Positions 1 through 8,199 are shown, numbered from the stretch's first letter. The stretch: DNA of 64,000 bases from Bog-159 sp050008575 (GCA_050008575.1 JBEKMJ010000041.1:4071-68070); one strand, 5' to 3'. Notes: generated from the letters alone by a model not told the origin. Translations and numbers: made by a program.

Positions 1-276
1 GAAGATATTGGCCAGCCTGGGCGTGGACAGGCCGATGAACAGGGCGGCCAGCAGGCAAGCCGTCCCGATCATGGACCACTCGCCGCGCGCCGTGGGATCG
101 GGCTCGCGCACGACGCGGCTGTTGTCGATAGGCTTCGAGTACAGGAAAATGTCCTCGTTGGGCAGGTCCCGCAGACAGTAGCGGTCGTCCAGCCGGACGG
201 ATGCGGATTGCGCGGCGCCGCTTGTGGCGGCAGGCGCGGCCAGGGGTCTGCGAAAAAACATTGCCAGCGTTGCCAT
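1..276 (-). CDS. FtsL-position membrane protein (partial, cut by window edge)
   Basis: The first 92 residues are visible, and the gene runs off the left end of the window. It starts 15 bases after the rsmH stop, which is where ftsL usually sits in mraZ-rsmH-ftsL-ftsI clusters. The N-terminal 65 residues are polar and Pro/Ala-rich. They are followed by a hydrophobic stretch (about residues 72-87, containing GTACLLAALFIGL) that looks like a single membrane span. This fits a bitopic division protein with a cytoplasmic tail. FtsL sequences are poorly conserved, so the name rests mainly on gene order and topology. I chose the ATG at 276 because an in-frame Met begins there just after rsmH. Confidence 0.6.
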   Translation of the reverse strand, partial: MATLAMFFRRPLAAPAATSGAAQSASVRLDDRYCLRDLPNEDIFLYSKPIDNSRVVREPDPTARGEWSMIGTACLLAALFIGLSTPRLANIF

Positions 277-290
277 GAGTCGTTACCTCG

Positions 291-1151
291 CTATATCATT
301 TCCAGCGCGCGCAGCTTGGCGCTGCGCGATGCCGGATTCAAAGCCGTTTCCTCTTCCGTGGGCGTCAATGGACGCTTGGTCAGGATGGTGGCGCGGCCCT
401 CCTGCGCCAAATCGCGAAACCGCTGCTTCACCTTGCGGTCCTCGAGAGACATAAAGGAGATCGCCACCATGCGGCCGCCGCTTGCCAGCAGTTCCGGCCC
501 AATTTCCAGCAATCGGTCGAGTTCTCCCTGCTCGTCGTTTACAAACATGCGTAAGGCCATAAAGGTGCGGGTCGCGGGATGCAGGTGACTCGTCCGAGGC
601 ACGGCCTGCTGCACTAACCCGGCCAGGTGTAGTGAGCTCCGTATAGGCCGTGCCCGAACGATGGCTCTGGCTATCTTCCGCGCCCTCCTTTCTTCGCCTA
701 GCTGATAGATCAGGTCGGCGATCGCCTTTTCGGCGTACTGATTGACCACGTCCGCCGCCGTGATGCCCGTGGATTGATCCATGCGCATGTCCAGCGGCCC
801 GTCGGCCATAAACGAAAATCCCCTCGCCGGTTCGGTCAGTTGATACCGGCTCACGCCCAGGTCGGCCAGCAGCCCATTCACCTGCTCCGCTCTGCATGCC
901 GGCAACGCTGCGGCAAGCCGGGAGAAGGTCCCCTGGTGAAAACAAATCCGATCCGCCCATGCGGCCGTGTTCCGCCGCGCCATCTCGAGCGACTCCGCAT
1001 CGCGGTCGTTGGCGATCACTCTGCCCGTGGTCAAGCGCCGCGCGATCTCCGCCGTGTGCCCACCCAGCCCCGCCGTGGCATCCAGATAGGCGCCCGCGGG
1101 CCGAACCGCCAGCCAGTCGATCGCCTCGGCCGCCATCACCGCGTAGTGCAT
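291..1151 (-). CDS. rsmH: 16S rRNA (cytosine-1402-N4)-methyltransferase RsmH (MraW)
   Basis: RsmH is an S-adenosylmethionine-dependent methyltransferase that modifies C1402 of 16S rRNA. The protein is 286 residues, slightly shorter than the usual 300-315. It shows the SAM-binding motif DATAGLGGHT near residue 25, the ADLGVSRYQL segment, the GPLDMRMD motif and the C-terminal NPASRSAKLRALE signature. In the ISF-SLEDR motif a Met replaces the usual His. Translation probably starts at the ATG at 1151 (MHYAVMAAEAIDWL). The frame stays open upstream, but that upstream part is the mraZ tail in another frame. The gene begins 7 bases after the mraZ stop, so the two are surely cotranscribed. Confidence 0.93.
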   Translation of the reverse strand: MHYAVMAAEAIDWLAVRPAGAYLDATAGLGGHTAEIARRLTTGRVIANDRDAESLEMARRNTAAWADRICFHQGTFSRLAAALPACRAEQVNGLLADLGVSRYQLTEPARGFSFMADGPLDMRMDQSTGITAADVVNQYAEKAIADLIYQLGEERRARKIARAIVRARPIRSSLHLAGLVQQAVPRTSHLHPATRTFMALRMFVNDEQGELDRLLEIGPELLASGGRMVAISFMSLEDRKVKQRFRDLAQEGRATILTKRPLTPTEEETALNPASRSAKLRALEMI

Positions 1152-1158
1152 AGGCCAT

Positions 1159-1647
1159 TTATTTGAACCCAACCCGTTCCAGCGCTTCCAGATCGTCCTC
1201 GGCCGCCTGCGCCGCTTCCGTCCGCTTCTGCTGGAACGTCTCTTCACCCATCACCTGAATGGCGCCTTTCACCACCAGCACCTTCACCGGCTTGTTCTCG
1301 ATGTTCAGCTCCCTGCGCAATTCAGGTGAAAACAGCACCCGCCCCTGATTGTCCATCTCGGCTTCCGACCCCAGCTCCATGGCAGTGAACAAGACCCGCT
1401 TCGCCGCTTTCGGATTCTCCCGGAAATTGGCGAGCACCTCCTGATTTTCTTTCCAGATCGGCATAGGATACACTGTGGCTATGTGCCGCTCCGTACTCGT
1501 GACAAACAGCTTCTTGTCTGGCAACCCGGCCAGGTACCTCTGGAACTTCTCCGGTAGCTTGAGTCGGCCTTTTTCGTCCAGGCGGGCTGGGTACATGCCC
1601 AGCGGTGGTTCCACTGGTACCGTGCCTTGAGGTATTTCGTCCGCCAC
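1159..1647 (-). CDS. mraZ: Transcriptional regulator / division cluster protein MraZ
   Basis: MraZ is a ring-forming DNA-binding protein that represses its own division/cell-wall operon. Two SpoVT-AbrB half domains are visible: MYPARLDEKGRLKLP near residue 18, and a second one with EMDNQGRVLFSPELRREL near residue 100. The frame as given is 162 residues and starts at a GTG at 1647. Most MraZ proteins begin directly at the M-(F/Y)-x-x-x-LDxKGR motif, so the ATG at 1596 is a serious alternative that would give 145 residues. Neither start has a good ribosome binding site. The GTG lies inside the last unit of a periodic repeat that is a candidate MraZ operator. Confidence 0.92.
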   Translation of the reverse strand: MADEIPQGTVPVEPPLGMYPARLDEKGRLKLPEKFQRYLAGLPDKKLFVTSTERHIATVYPMPIWKENQEVLANFRENPKAAKRVLFTAMELGSEAEMDNQGRVLFSPELRRELNIENKPVKVLVVKGAIQVMGEETFQQKRTEAAQAAEDDLEALERVGFK

Positions 1648-1692
1648 TTTTGCACCAATTTCTGGCCACTTTTAGGCCACAACAAATTGTGG
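1645..1692 (-). promoter_or_regulatory. Candidate MraZ operator: four GTGG/TTGG units at 11-bp spacing plus a hairpin
   Basis: On the minus strand, GTGG begins at 1680, 1669 and 1647, and TTGG at 1658. The four units are exactly 11 bases apart, and A-rich spacers precede the later ones (AAAAGTGGC appears twice). MraZ is known to bind short direct repeats with about one helical turn of spacing upstream of its own gene. A perfect inverted repeat, GCCACAA-TTTG-TTGTGGC, overlaps the first unit (1675-1692). The last unit contains the annotated GTG start codon, so either binding would also block translation initiation or the true start is downstream. Confidence 0.55.
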
Positions 1693-2077
1693 CATGAACT
1701 CTTCGTCCATTGCAAGAGAAATCTTTAAGAAAGTGTTGATTGGACTTGGGTTAGTGAGCTACTAGGCGATCCACCGGCGGTTCCCGACACCCCAACATCT
1801 TGTTTTGGAGGCGAACACACGGCGAAGATGGCGTGGCCTAAACTCAGAACCGGCGTTAGGTTCCCTGCAAGAAAAGTGTGGCGCGCCGGACGACATCCGC
1901 ACAGACGGTTTTTGCCGGCGCGCGTCCGGGCGGGCGGCGGCCTATTCCCTTCGGTCCACAAGTACCGATAGACAAAGGTGTTAGTTAATGTTGCCTATCC
2001 AAAGACATCATTGAGGTGACGGTAGCCGCAGTGCTAATCCTGAGATCGAAAGGCCGAACGAAAAAGGCGCACCAACT
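1693..2077. other. Intergenic region between divergent mraZ and PilZ genes
   Basis: This stretch of about 385 bases lies between two divergent genes and must hold both promoters. I found no convincing -35/-10 pair. A short minus-strand open frame at 1725-1961 has no recognisable protein features and is probably not a gene. Confidence 0.4.
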
Positions 2078-2458
2078 ATGGCGAAACGGAAGAAGCAAGA
2101 TGAGAACGTGGATCGGCGTATCAAGCGCCGTTTCGGTATCGAGCAAGGGCTGCGATACAAGCTGCTCTACGGGAGCCGCGTAGCCGAAGCCGGAAACGGA
2201 CGGACTGTAAACATCAGCAGCAGCGGCGTCTGGTTCACCACGGAAAACGTTTTGAGCACCGGGTTGCCGGTAGAGCTTGCGATGGCTTGGCCTGCGCGGC
2301 TCAACGACATTTGTCCAATGAAACTGATGATCTACGGATGCGTGGTGCGAAGCGACAAGGATGGCGCGGCCCTAGCCATCGAGCGCTATGAATTCCGCAC
2401 GCAGGGTACCGCCCCGGTGCCGCTGTACGAAGAAGCCGGCATCCGGCTGCCCACATAG
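2078..2458 (+). CDS. PilZ-domain protein
   Basis: This small cytoplasmic protein (126 residues) carries a PilZ-like fold, a family that usually senses cyclic di-GMP. The N-terminal basic segment contains RRIKRRFGIEQGLRYK (about residues 13-28), consistent with the RxxxR half of the binding site. VNISSSGVWF near residues 44-53 matches the second (D/N)xSxxG half, with Asn in the first position. A hydrophobic beta-rich core with VVRSDKDG follows. Stand-alone PilZ proteins of this kind are common in acidobacteria. No effector or partner gene is adjacent. Binding of cyclic di-GMP is inferred from the motif only. Confidence 0.75.
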   Translation: MAKRKKQDENVDRRIKRRFGIEQGLRYKLLYGSRVAEAGNGRTVNISSSGVWFTTENVLSTGLPVELAMAWPARLNDICPMKLMIYGCVVRSDKDGAALAIERYEFRTQGTAPVPLYEEAGIRLPT

Positions 2459-2480
2459 CGTCCGGTGGCGGTGGGTCAGT

Positions 2481-2574
2481 TTGGATTTGGAGGGCGGCCA
2501 ATCTTGGCCGCAGCCGCCTTTAAGGCGGCCAGAGCTGGGTCGTTTTGGTTTTGGAGGGCGGGCAATTCTGCCCG
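2481..2574. repeat. Cluster of three GC-rich hairpins (REP-like)
   Basis: Three short palindromes follow one another: GCGGCCAATCTTGGCCGC, then GCCGCCTTTAAGGCGGC, then CGGGCAATTCTGCCCG. The phrase TTTGGAGGGCGG occurs twice and introduces the first and third hairpins. The architecture resembles the other intergenic hairpin repeats in this window. It sits directly upstream of a decayed gene fragment. Confidence 0.6.
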
Positions 2575-2873
2575 TACAGGTGGTGCTGGACGTCGGCGAG
2601 CGCCCGCTGCCAATGGAGAACGTTCAACGTGGTCCCGGCCTGTCGTTCGAATACAGCCTGAGCGACATAAGCTCGCTCGATGGAGACCGGCTGATCGAGA
2701 GCGAAGACGTCGGCGATAATGTAATTGCCGTCCTGGCCGGATTGCAGGACCATGGATGCGCGGTCCGAAAAATTGTGGAGCGGATCGCGGGCCTGGCGAC
2801 GGCGGAACGGGAGACGGCGCTGGCGCAGGTGATGATCCTGGATGCCAAGAGCTTGCGAGAAGTGCTGCCGTAA
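2571..2873 (+). pseudogene. C-terminal remnant of an Rpn-family nuclease/transposase-like protein
   Basis: About 100 codons are open and resemble the C-terminal half of the PD-(D/E)XK Rpn (recombination-promoting nuclease, YhgA-like) family. The typical order is present: a VVLDVGE strand, FEYSLSDISSLDGDRL, then SEDVGDNVIAVLAGLQD, and an ERIAGLATAERETALAQVMIL helix. The N-terminal nuclease core is absent, and the frame begins inside a hairpin repeat, so this is a broken copy. The internal ATG at 2613 could in principle start an 86-residue product, but no ribosome binding site is evident. Confidence 0.55.
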
Positions 2874-2875
2874 AC

Positions 2876-5059
2876 TCACACACGCTTAAGCCGCAAACTG
2901 TTGGTCACTACCGTCACACTGGAGAGCGCCATGGCCGCCGAAGCCAGAACCGGCGAAAGAAGCCAGCCGGTGAACGGATATAACACGCCTGCCGCAATGG
3001 GGATGCCGATGCTGTTGTAGGCGAACGCCCAGAACAGGTTCTGCCGGATTACCCGCATGGTCTGCCGCGCCAGTTCGAGCGCATCGGCTACGCCGTTCAA
3101 ATCGCCACGCATCAAGGTAATGGACGCCGCCTCCTTGGCGATATCGGTTCCGGTTCCTATGGCGATGCCCACATCGGCCTGCGCCAGGGCCGGCGCATCG
3201 TTGATGCCGTCGCCCACCAGGGCCACCTTTTTCCCGGCGGCTTGCAACTTCCGCACCTCGGACACTTTGCCTTCCGGCAGCACTTCGGCGAGCACGCGCT
3301 GAATGCCCACCTGCCGCGCGACGCTTTCGGCAGTACGGCGATTGTCGCCGGTAATCATCCAGACTTCAATGCCCATCTCGACGAGGCGGCGGACGGCGGC
3401 GGCGGCTTCGGGCTTGACGGTATCGGCGATGCCGATCGCGCCGGCTGGCCGGCCGTCGATGGAAACCGCCACGGCGGTCTTGCCTTCCGCGGCGAGCCGC
3501 TCCAGTTCGGGCATCTCATGCGGACCGGCGAGGCCGCCTACTGTCAGTGCACGGCCATCGACGCGGGCTGCGACGCCGTGGCCCGCAACGGCGCGGAAGC
3601 CGGCGGGCTCCGCGAGCGCGATCCCCAAAGTTTGGGCGTGCGCGACGACGGCCCGTCCCAGGGGATGCTCGGAGTAGCGCTCGGCCGAAGCGGCCAGGCG
3701 CAGCACTTCAGACGCCGAGTAACCATTCACCGGGATTACATCGGTTACGCGCGGCTGGCCGGACGTGATGGTGCCGGTCTTATCCAGGATCACGATGCCG
3801 ATGCCGCACGCGGCTTCCAGCGCCTCGCCGCCCTTGATGAGGATGCCGCGCTCCGCGCCGCGGCCGGTGCCCACCATGATCGCGGTGGGTGTGGCCAAGC
3901 CCAGCGCGCACGGGCAGGCGATGATCAACACGGCCACGAAATTCTGCAGCGCGAAGGGCAGTGGCCGAAAGCCCAGCCATACGAGGAACGTGACCACGGC
4001 GACCACCAGCACACCCACGGTGAAATAGCCGCTCACCACATCCGCCAGCCGGGCCACGGGCGCGCGGGAGCCTTGCGCCTGCCGCACCAGATCGATCATT
4101 TGTTGCAAGGCTGTGGCGCGCCCCACCTTGCGCACCTCGAATCGCAGGCTTCCGGAGCGATTGATCGTGCCGCCATAAACCGCGTCGCCGGCTTTTTTCT
4201 CCGCGGGCATGCTTTCGCCCGTGAGCATGGACTCGTCGACGGCCGAGTCGCCTTCGCGCACCGCGCCATCCACCGGGATCTTCTCGCCAGGGCGCACCAC
4301 CACGGTGTCGCCCACGCGCACCTCCTCGATGGGGATCTCCCGCTCGGCGCCTTCCCGAACCACGCGCGCGGTCTTGGGCTGCAACTCGCGCAGATGGCGG
4401 ATGGCCTCGGAAGCCTTGCCGCGGGCGCGCGCCTCCAGCACCCGCCCCAGCAGAATCAGGGTAATAATCACGGCCGCGGCTTCGTAATAGACTTCGTGTC
4501 CGCCGCGCAGCGTCACCGACAGGGAGTACAGGAACGCGGCGCCGGTGCCCAGCGCGATCAACGTGTTCATGTTCGCGGAGCGGTGCCGCAGCGCGGTCCA
4601 GGCGCCTTGGTAGAAAGGCGCGCCCGCATAGAAGACTACCGGCGTGGTAAGCGCAAGCTGGATCCAACTCATGGCGGCCAGGTGCATGAGTCCCGGCCAC
4701 ATACCCAGCACTACCACCGGAGCCGCAAAGGCCGCCGCCAGCCAGAGTCTACGTCGCAGAGCGGCGTATTCGCGCCGACGTGCCTGCTCCTCGATATCTT
4801 CGCCGGGACTGTCACCGGTCGAAGGCTGCGGCACTCCGTAGCCCAATTCTTCGATGGCATCCACCAGGTTGCGCACCGCCGCACGCGCGGGATCGAACTC
4901 TACCGTAGCGGTAGAAGTGGCGAAGTTGACATGCGCGCGATTGACGCCCGCCGTAGCCGCGAGCTGATTCTCGATGCTGCGCGCGCAGGCCGCGCAGGAC
5001 ATCCCGGAGACGGGCAAGTCCACGCGTTCGGCCGTTCCCGCGCTGGGGGCGGCGCTCAT
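2876..5059 (-). CDS. copA: Copper-translocating P-type ATPase
   Basis: This P1B-type ATPase pumps monovalent copper out of the cytoplasm at the cost of ATP. The order of elements is a single N-terminal heavy-metal-associated domain (GMSCAACA, residues 19-26), an actuator loop with LTGES (279-283), the intramembrane CPC metal site (382-384), the phosphorylation motif DKTGT (426-430), SEHPLG, GDGINDAPALAQADVGIAIG, and eight expected membrane spans. The CPC motif and Cys-x-x-Cys domain point to copper (or silver) rather than zinc. The length of 727 residues is usual for one N-terminal domain. Its start overlaps the stop of the upstream chaperone gene by four bases (ATGA), which implies translational coupling. 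Confidence 0.95.
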   Translation of the reverse strand: MSAAPSAGTAERVDLPVSGMSCAACARSIENQLAATAGVNRAHVNFATSTATVEFDPARAAVRNLVDAIEELGYGVPQPSTGDSPGEDIEEQARRREYAALRRRLWLAAAFAAPVVVLGMWPGLMHLAAMSWIQLALTTPVVFYAGAPFYQGAWTALRHRSANMNTLIALGTGAAFLYSLSVTLRGGHEVYYEAAAVIITLILLGRVLEARARGKASEAIRHLRELQPKTARVVREGAEREIPIEEVRVGDTVVVRPGEKIPVDGAVREGDSAVDESMLTGESMPAEKKAGDAVYGGTINRSGSLRFEVRKVGRATALQQMIDLVRQAQGSRAPVARLADVVSGYFTVGVLVVAVVTFLVWLGFRPLPFALQNFVAVLIIACPCALGLATPTAIMVGTGRGAERGILIKGGEALEAACGIGIVILDKTGTITSGQPRVTDVIPVNGYSASEVLRLAASAERYSEHPLGRAVVAHAQTLGIALAEPAGFRAVAGHGVAARVDGRALTVGGLAGPHEMPELERLAAEGKTAVAVSIDGRPAGAIGIADTVKPEAAAAVRRLVEMGIEVWMITGDNRRTAESVARQVGIQRVLAEVLPEGKVSEVRKLQAAGKKVALVGDGINDAPALAQADVGIAIGTGTDIAKEAASITLMRGDLNGVADALELARQTMRVIRQNLFWAFAYNSIGIPIAAGVLYPFTGWLLSPVLASAAMALSSVTVVTNSLRLKRV

Positions 5060-5271
5060 TGTTGCACGACGTAGCCGAGTTGCTCGATGGCGTGCAGCAG
5101 GTCGGGCAGCTTGGTGCGGTCGGCGTCAAACTCGACGGTCGCCGTGCCGCCGGCCAGGTCCACCCGGGCGGTCGACACGCCGGGACTGGTGGAGAGTTTC
5201 CTTTCCACACTACGGGCGCAGTTGCCGCACGTCATGCCGCTTACGGGAATTCTGACGGTTTGGAGGCCCAT
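5056..5271 (-). CDS. copZ: Heavy-metal-associated domain copper chaperone (CopZ-like)
   Basis: This 71-residue stand-alone heavy-metal-associated domain contains the metal-binding motif GMTCGNCA near residue 12 and the typical beta-alpha-beta-beta-alpha-beta pattern ending in EQLGYVV. Proteins of this type bind Cu(I) and hand it to the N-terminal domain of CopA. The gene is directly upstream of copA and overlaps it by four bases. The N-terminus reads MGLQTVRIPVSGMTC. No clear ribosome binding site precedes the ATG at 5271, and no copper regulator gene of the CueR, CopY or CsoR type lies beside it. Confidence 0.88.
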   Translation of the reverse strand: MGLQTVRIPVSGMTCGNCARSVERKLSTSPGVSTARVDLAGGTATVEFDADRTKLPDLLHAIEQLGYVVQQ

Positions 5272-5385
5272 ACATTAATGATGCACCGAAATCGGAGAAA
5301 GTGGCATGATCGCCAACGGGCGCACGCGGGTCAGGAACCCGCACAGGAACTGTTCCGGCTGGGTGACTGCGGCGAAGTGTCCGGC

Positions 5386-5718
5386 GTTGCGCATGTCACG
5401 GCCATGGCGTGGTTCCTCCAAACCGCTGCGGCGCGCCGGCGGATCATGGGACCGAACGAGCTTGCATGGCTGGATGCGGCACTGGGCCTGCTCGCCGAGG
5501 CCGGGGTGCCGGCACGCCAGCGGCACGCGGCATTTCCGGTGGCGATCGGCCACGGGCGCAGTAACGCGGAGTTCATGGCCGGAGTGGACCGCGGCCCTTC
5601 CGGCGGCCAATGGGTCCAGGTCGTGACGGAGATGCTGGGGAAGCGTCGCGAGCGTTATCCGGCTTTGATGACTACCCTGGATTCAGGGGCGCTCAGCCAG
5701 CCGCCGGAAAAGCATTGA
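5386..5718 (+). pseudogene. TetR-family regulator, C-terminal remnant
   Basis: About 110 codons resemble the ligand-binding C-terminal domain of TetR/AcrR regulators. The segment MGPNELAWLDAALGLLAEAG is the usual mid-domain signature, and the fragment ends with RERYPALMTTLDSGAL, a common TetR C-terminal motif. The helix-turn-helix half is missing. Upstream sequence in this frame (5275-5385) is not recognisable as TetR, so the gene has lost its DNA-binding part. It lies between copZ and oxyR, converging on oxyR. It probably encodes nothing functional. Confidence 0.6.
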
Positions 5719-5726
5719 GTGGCCGA

Positions 5727-6614
5727 TCACCGCTCGGGGGCGCTGACGCACTGCTCCCGCAGCCACTTCACGAACGCGATTTGCGCCGCCCCACGCACAT
5801 GCCGCCGCACGCGGATGTATCCCACCCGGCGGAACACTTCGCGCTCCAGCGGCAGCAGCCGGCATTCCCCCGCCGCGCCCGCCGCCATCTTGGGCGCCAG
5901 CGTAATCCCCAGCCCGGCCGCCACCATGGGAAAGATGCTGGAAAACTGGTCCGTTTCGAACATGGGGTGAAAAGGCATGCGGGCGCGAGCGCAGATGCGC
6001 AGGGCGTCGTCGCGAAAGCAGTGCCCTTCCTTGAGCAGCAACATTTTCTCGCCGCGCAGTTCCGCCAGCTTCACTTGCGTATGCGCGGCGAGCCGGTGCT
6101 GTTTTCCCACCGCCACCCAAATCGGTTCGCGGAACAACTCCGCGCACAGCATCCCCGGACTGTTCACCGGCAGCCCGACCACGGCCAGATCCAGTTTTCC
6201 AGCCTGCAGCAACTCCACCAGTTTCGGGGTGGTCTCCTCCATCAGCCGCAGTTCCACATCCGGGAACCGGGCAGCGAAGGCGCTCAGCCGGGGCGCCAGG
6301 AAGTAGGGTGTGATGGTGGGAATGCACCCCACGGATAGATTCCCGGCCACGCCACGCCGCAGCGATTCGAGCGTGCTGCGCGCCTCGTTGACCTCACGCA
6401 GAATTGCCTGCGCTTGCGGCAACAGCGTGCGGCCGTATTCGGTCAACTGCACGCTCCGGCTGAGCCGGTCGAACAGTTTCGCCCCCAGCGTCCGCTCCAG
6501 CTTGACGATTTGTTGGGAGAGCGAAGGCTGCGCCACGCCCTCCTCCACGGCGGCGCGCGTGAAGCTGCCGGTGCGCGCCACCGCGCAAAAATACCGAAGC
6601 TGATGCAGTTCCAT
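5727..6614 (-). CDS. oxyR: LysR-family peroxide sensor OxyR
   Basis: This 295-residue LysR-type regulator has an N-terminal winged helix (residues 1-60: MELHQLRYFCAVARTGSFTR, then AAVEEGVAQPSLSQQIVKLE) and a substrate-binding-like effector domain. The decisive evidence is the segment GHCFRDDALRIC, which places two cysteines at residues 199 and 208, the same numbering and spacing as the disulfide pair of Escherichia coli OxyR. The gene is divergent from katA, with an OxyR-type binding site between them that overlaps the oxyR start codon. It is therefore expected to sense hydrogen peroxide, activate katA and repress itself. Confidence 0.9.
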   Translation of the reverse strand: MELHQLRYFCAVARTGSFTRAAVEEGVAQPSLSQQIVKLERTLGAKLFDRLSRSVQLTEYGRTLLPQAQAILREVNEARSTLESLRRGVAGNLSVGCIPTITPYFLAPRLSAFAARFPDVELRLMEETTPKLVELLQAGKLDLAVVGLPVNSPGMLCAELFREPIWVAVGKQHRLAAHTQVKLAELRGEKMLLLKEGHCFRDDALRICARARMPFHPMFETDQFSSIFPMVAAGLGITLAPKMAAGAAGECRLLPLEREVFRRVGYIRVRRHVRGAAQIAFVKWLREQCVSAPER

Positions 6615-6650
6615 AGGATCTACCTATCGCCATCATTGCAGATTCGCTAT
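6613..6650. promoter_or_regulatory. OxyR binding site between oxyR and katA
   Basis: The known OxyR pattern is four ATAG/CTAT-type elements spaced by 7 bases. Here ATAG (6613-6616), seven bases, CTAT (6624-6627), seven bases, ATTG (6635-6638), eight bases and CTAT (6647-6650) follow in order. The first half is a perfect ATAG-N7-CTAT. The second deviates in one element and has one extra base. The leftmost element overlaps the oxyR start codon, and the rightmost ends just upstream of the katA -35 position, a good place for activation of katA and autorepression of oxyR. Confidence 0.7.
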
Positions 6651-6679
6651 CGCCGCGCCGTGCGCAAGGGCTTTATAAT
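6651..6679 (+). promoter_or_regulatory. katA promoter: perfect -10, no -35
   Basis: TATAAT lies at 6674-6679. The position 17 bases upstream (6651-6656, CGCCGC) bears no resemblance to a -35 box. A consensus -10 with a missing -35, immediately downstream of an OxyR-type site, is the expected layout of an activator-dependent promoter. The predicted transcript would start near 6686, about 20 bases before the katA ATG. Confidence 0.7.
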
Positions 6680-6705
6680 TGAAGGGTATCCTTAAGGTAA
6701 GCCCT

Positions 6706-8196
6706 ATGAAAACAGACAAACCCGAACCAACATCCTGTCCTGTGATGACCACGTCGTCCGGCCGTCCTGTCGGCGACAACCAGAACTCCGTCACCGCCGG
6801 TCCCCGCGGCCCGGTACTGATGGAAGACTATCTTCTCTTCGAGAAAATGGCCCAGTTCAATCGCGAGCGCATCCCCGAACGCGTCGTACATGCCAAGGGC
6901 GCCGGCGCGCACGGGACGTTCACCGTTACAGGCGATATCGCCAAATACACGAGCGCCAAACTCTTCAACCAGAAAGGCAAGAAAACGCCCGTATTGGCCC
7001 GCTTCTCCACCGTGGCAGGCGAAAAGGGGTCGGCCGATACGGCCCGCGATCCGCGCGGCTTCTCCATTAAGTTCTACACGGAACAAGGCAACTGGGACAT
7101 GACCGGGAACAACACGCCGATCTTCTTCGTCCGCGACCCGCTCAAGTTCAGCGACTTCATCCACTCCCAAAAACGCATTCCCGCGACCAACCTGCGCGAT
7201 CCGAAAGTGATGTGGGATTTCTGGTCTTTATCGCCGGAATCGCTGCACCAGGTCACCATTCTTTTCTCCGACCGCGGCACGCCCGACGGCTACCGGCACA
7301 TGCACGGCTTCTCCAGCCACACCTTCAGCCTGATCAACGACAAGGGCGAGCGCTTCTATTGCAAGTGGCACTTCCTCACGATGCAAGGCATCAAGAACCT
7401 GAATGCAAAGCAGGCCGACGAGCTAGCCGGGGCCGATCCCGATTATGCCACGCGCGATCTGCACGACGCTATCGAACGCGGCGACTTTCCCAAGTGGCGC
7501 GTTTCGGTGCAAATCATGCCCGAGGCCGATGCCGAGACGTATCCCATCCACCCGTTCGACCTGACCAAGGTATGGCCGCACAAAGACTACCCGCTGGTCG
7601 AAGTCGGCGTCATGGAGTTGAACGCCAACCCGAAGAACTATTTCAATGAAGTGGAACAGGCGGCTTTCTCGCCGGTCAACATCGTTCCGGGCATGGGTTA
7701 CTCGCCGGATAAGATGCTGCAGGCGCGCCTGATCAGCTATCCCGACGCGCATCGCTACCGTTTGGGCGTCAATTTCGAGACGCTGCCAGTGAACCGGCCG
7801 CAATGCCCGGTGCACACTTACAATCGCGACGGCTTCATGCGCGCCGACGAGAACGGCGCCGATGCCCCCAACTACGAACCGAACAGCTTCGGCGGACCGG
7901 TGCAGGATCCGCGCTATCGCGAACTTCCTTACAAGGTCTCGGGCGAAGTCAGCCGGCATGACCACAGATTGGGAAATGACGATTACAAGCAGGCCGGCGA
8001 CCTATTCCGGCTGATGACGCCGCCGGAAAAGAAGGCGCTGATCGGCAACCTGGCGGGTCACATGAAGGGCATCCCGGAGCGTATCGCCAAGCTGCAGATC
8101 GAACACTTCACGAAAGCCGATCCGGCTTATGGCCGGGGCGTTGCGGAAGCCTTGGGGATCGCAGTGGGCGAGCCGGAGCTGGCATCCGTGAAGTAA
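6706..8196 (+). CDS. katA: Monofunctional haem catalase
   Basis: Catalase converts hydrogen peroxide to water and oxygen in the cytoplasm. The 496-residue length fits small-subunit (clade 3 type) catalases. Visible signatures are the distal-side region RIPERVVHAKGAGAHGTF with the catalytic His, the distal Asn region MTGNNTPIFFVRDPLKF, the long conserved block HMHGFSSHTFSLIN, and the proximal haem ligand region RLISYPDAHRYRLG containing the Tyr ligand. I chose the ATG at 6706 over an upstream in-frame TTG at 6679, because the TTG lies in the -10 box and AAGG precedes the ATG. It is divergent from oxyR and probably peroxide-induced. Confidence 0.96.
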   Translation: MKTDKPEPTSCPVMTTSSGRPVGDNQNSVTAGPRGPVLMEDYLLFEKMAQFNRERIPERVVHAKGAGAHGTFTVTGDIAKYTSAKLFNQKGKKTPVLARFSTVAGEKGSADTARDPRGFSIKFYTEQGNWDMTGNNTPIFFVRDPLKFSDFIHSQKRIPATNLRDPKVMWDFWSLSPESLHQVTILFSDRGTPDGYRHMHGFSSHTFSLINDKGERFYCKWHFLTMQGIKNLNAKQADELAGADPDYATRDLHDAIERGDFPKWRVSVQIMPEADAETYPIHPFDLTKVWPHKDYPLVEVGVMELNANPKNYFNEVEQAAFSPVNIVPGMGYSPDKMLQARLISYPDAHRYRLGVNFETLPVNRPQCPVHTYNRDGFMRADENGADAPNYEPNSFGGPVQDPRYRELPYKVSGEVSRHDHRLGNDDYKQAGDLFRLMTPPEKKALIGNLAGHMKGIPERIAKLQIEHFTKADPAYGRGVAEALGIAVGEPELASVK

Positions 8197-8199
8197 TAC

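Noticed and set aside
1725..1961. A 78-codon minus-strand frame between mraZ and the PilZ gene
   Set aside because: No ribosome binding site and no protein-like features; it lies where promoters must be.
3242..5074. A 610-codon open frame on the plus strand
   Set aside because: It is antisense to copA over its whole length, rich in His, Arg and Gly as expected from a reverse frame of a GC-rich gene, and has no family features.
6679..6705. Longer katA start at a TTG
   Set aside because: The codon is part of the -10 box and would lie before the expected transcription start.
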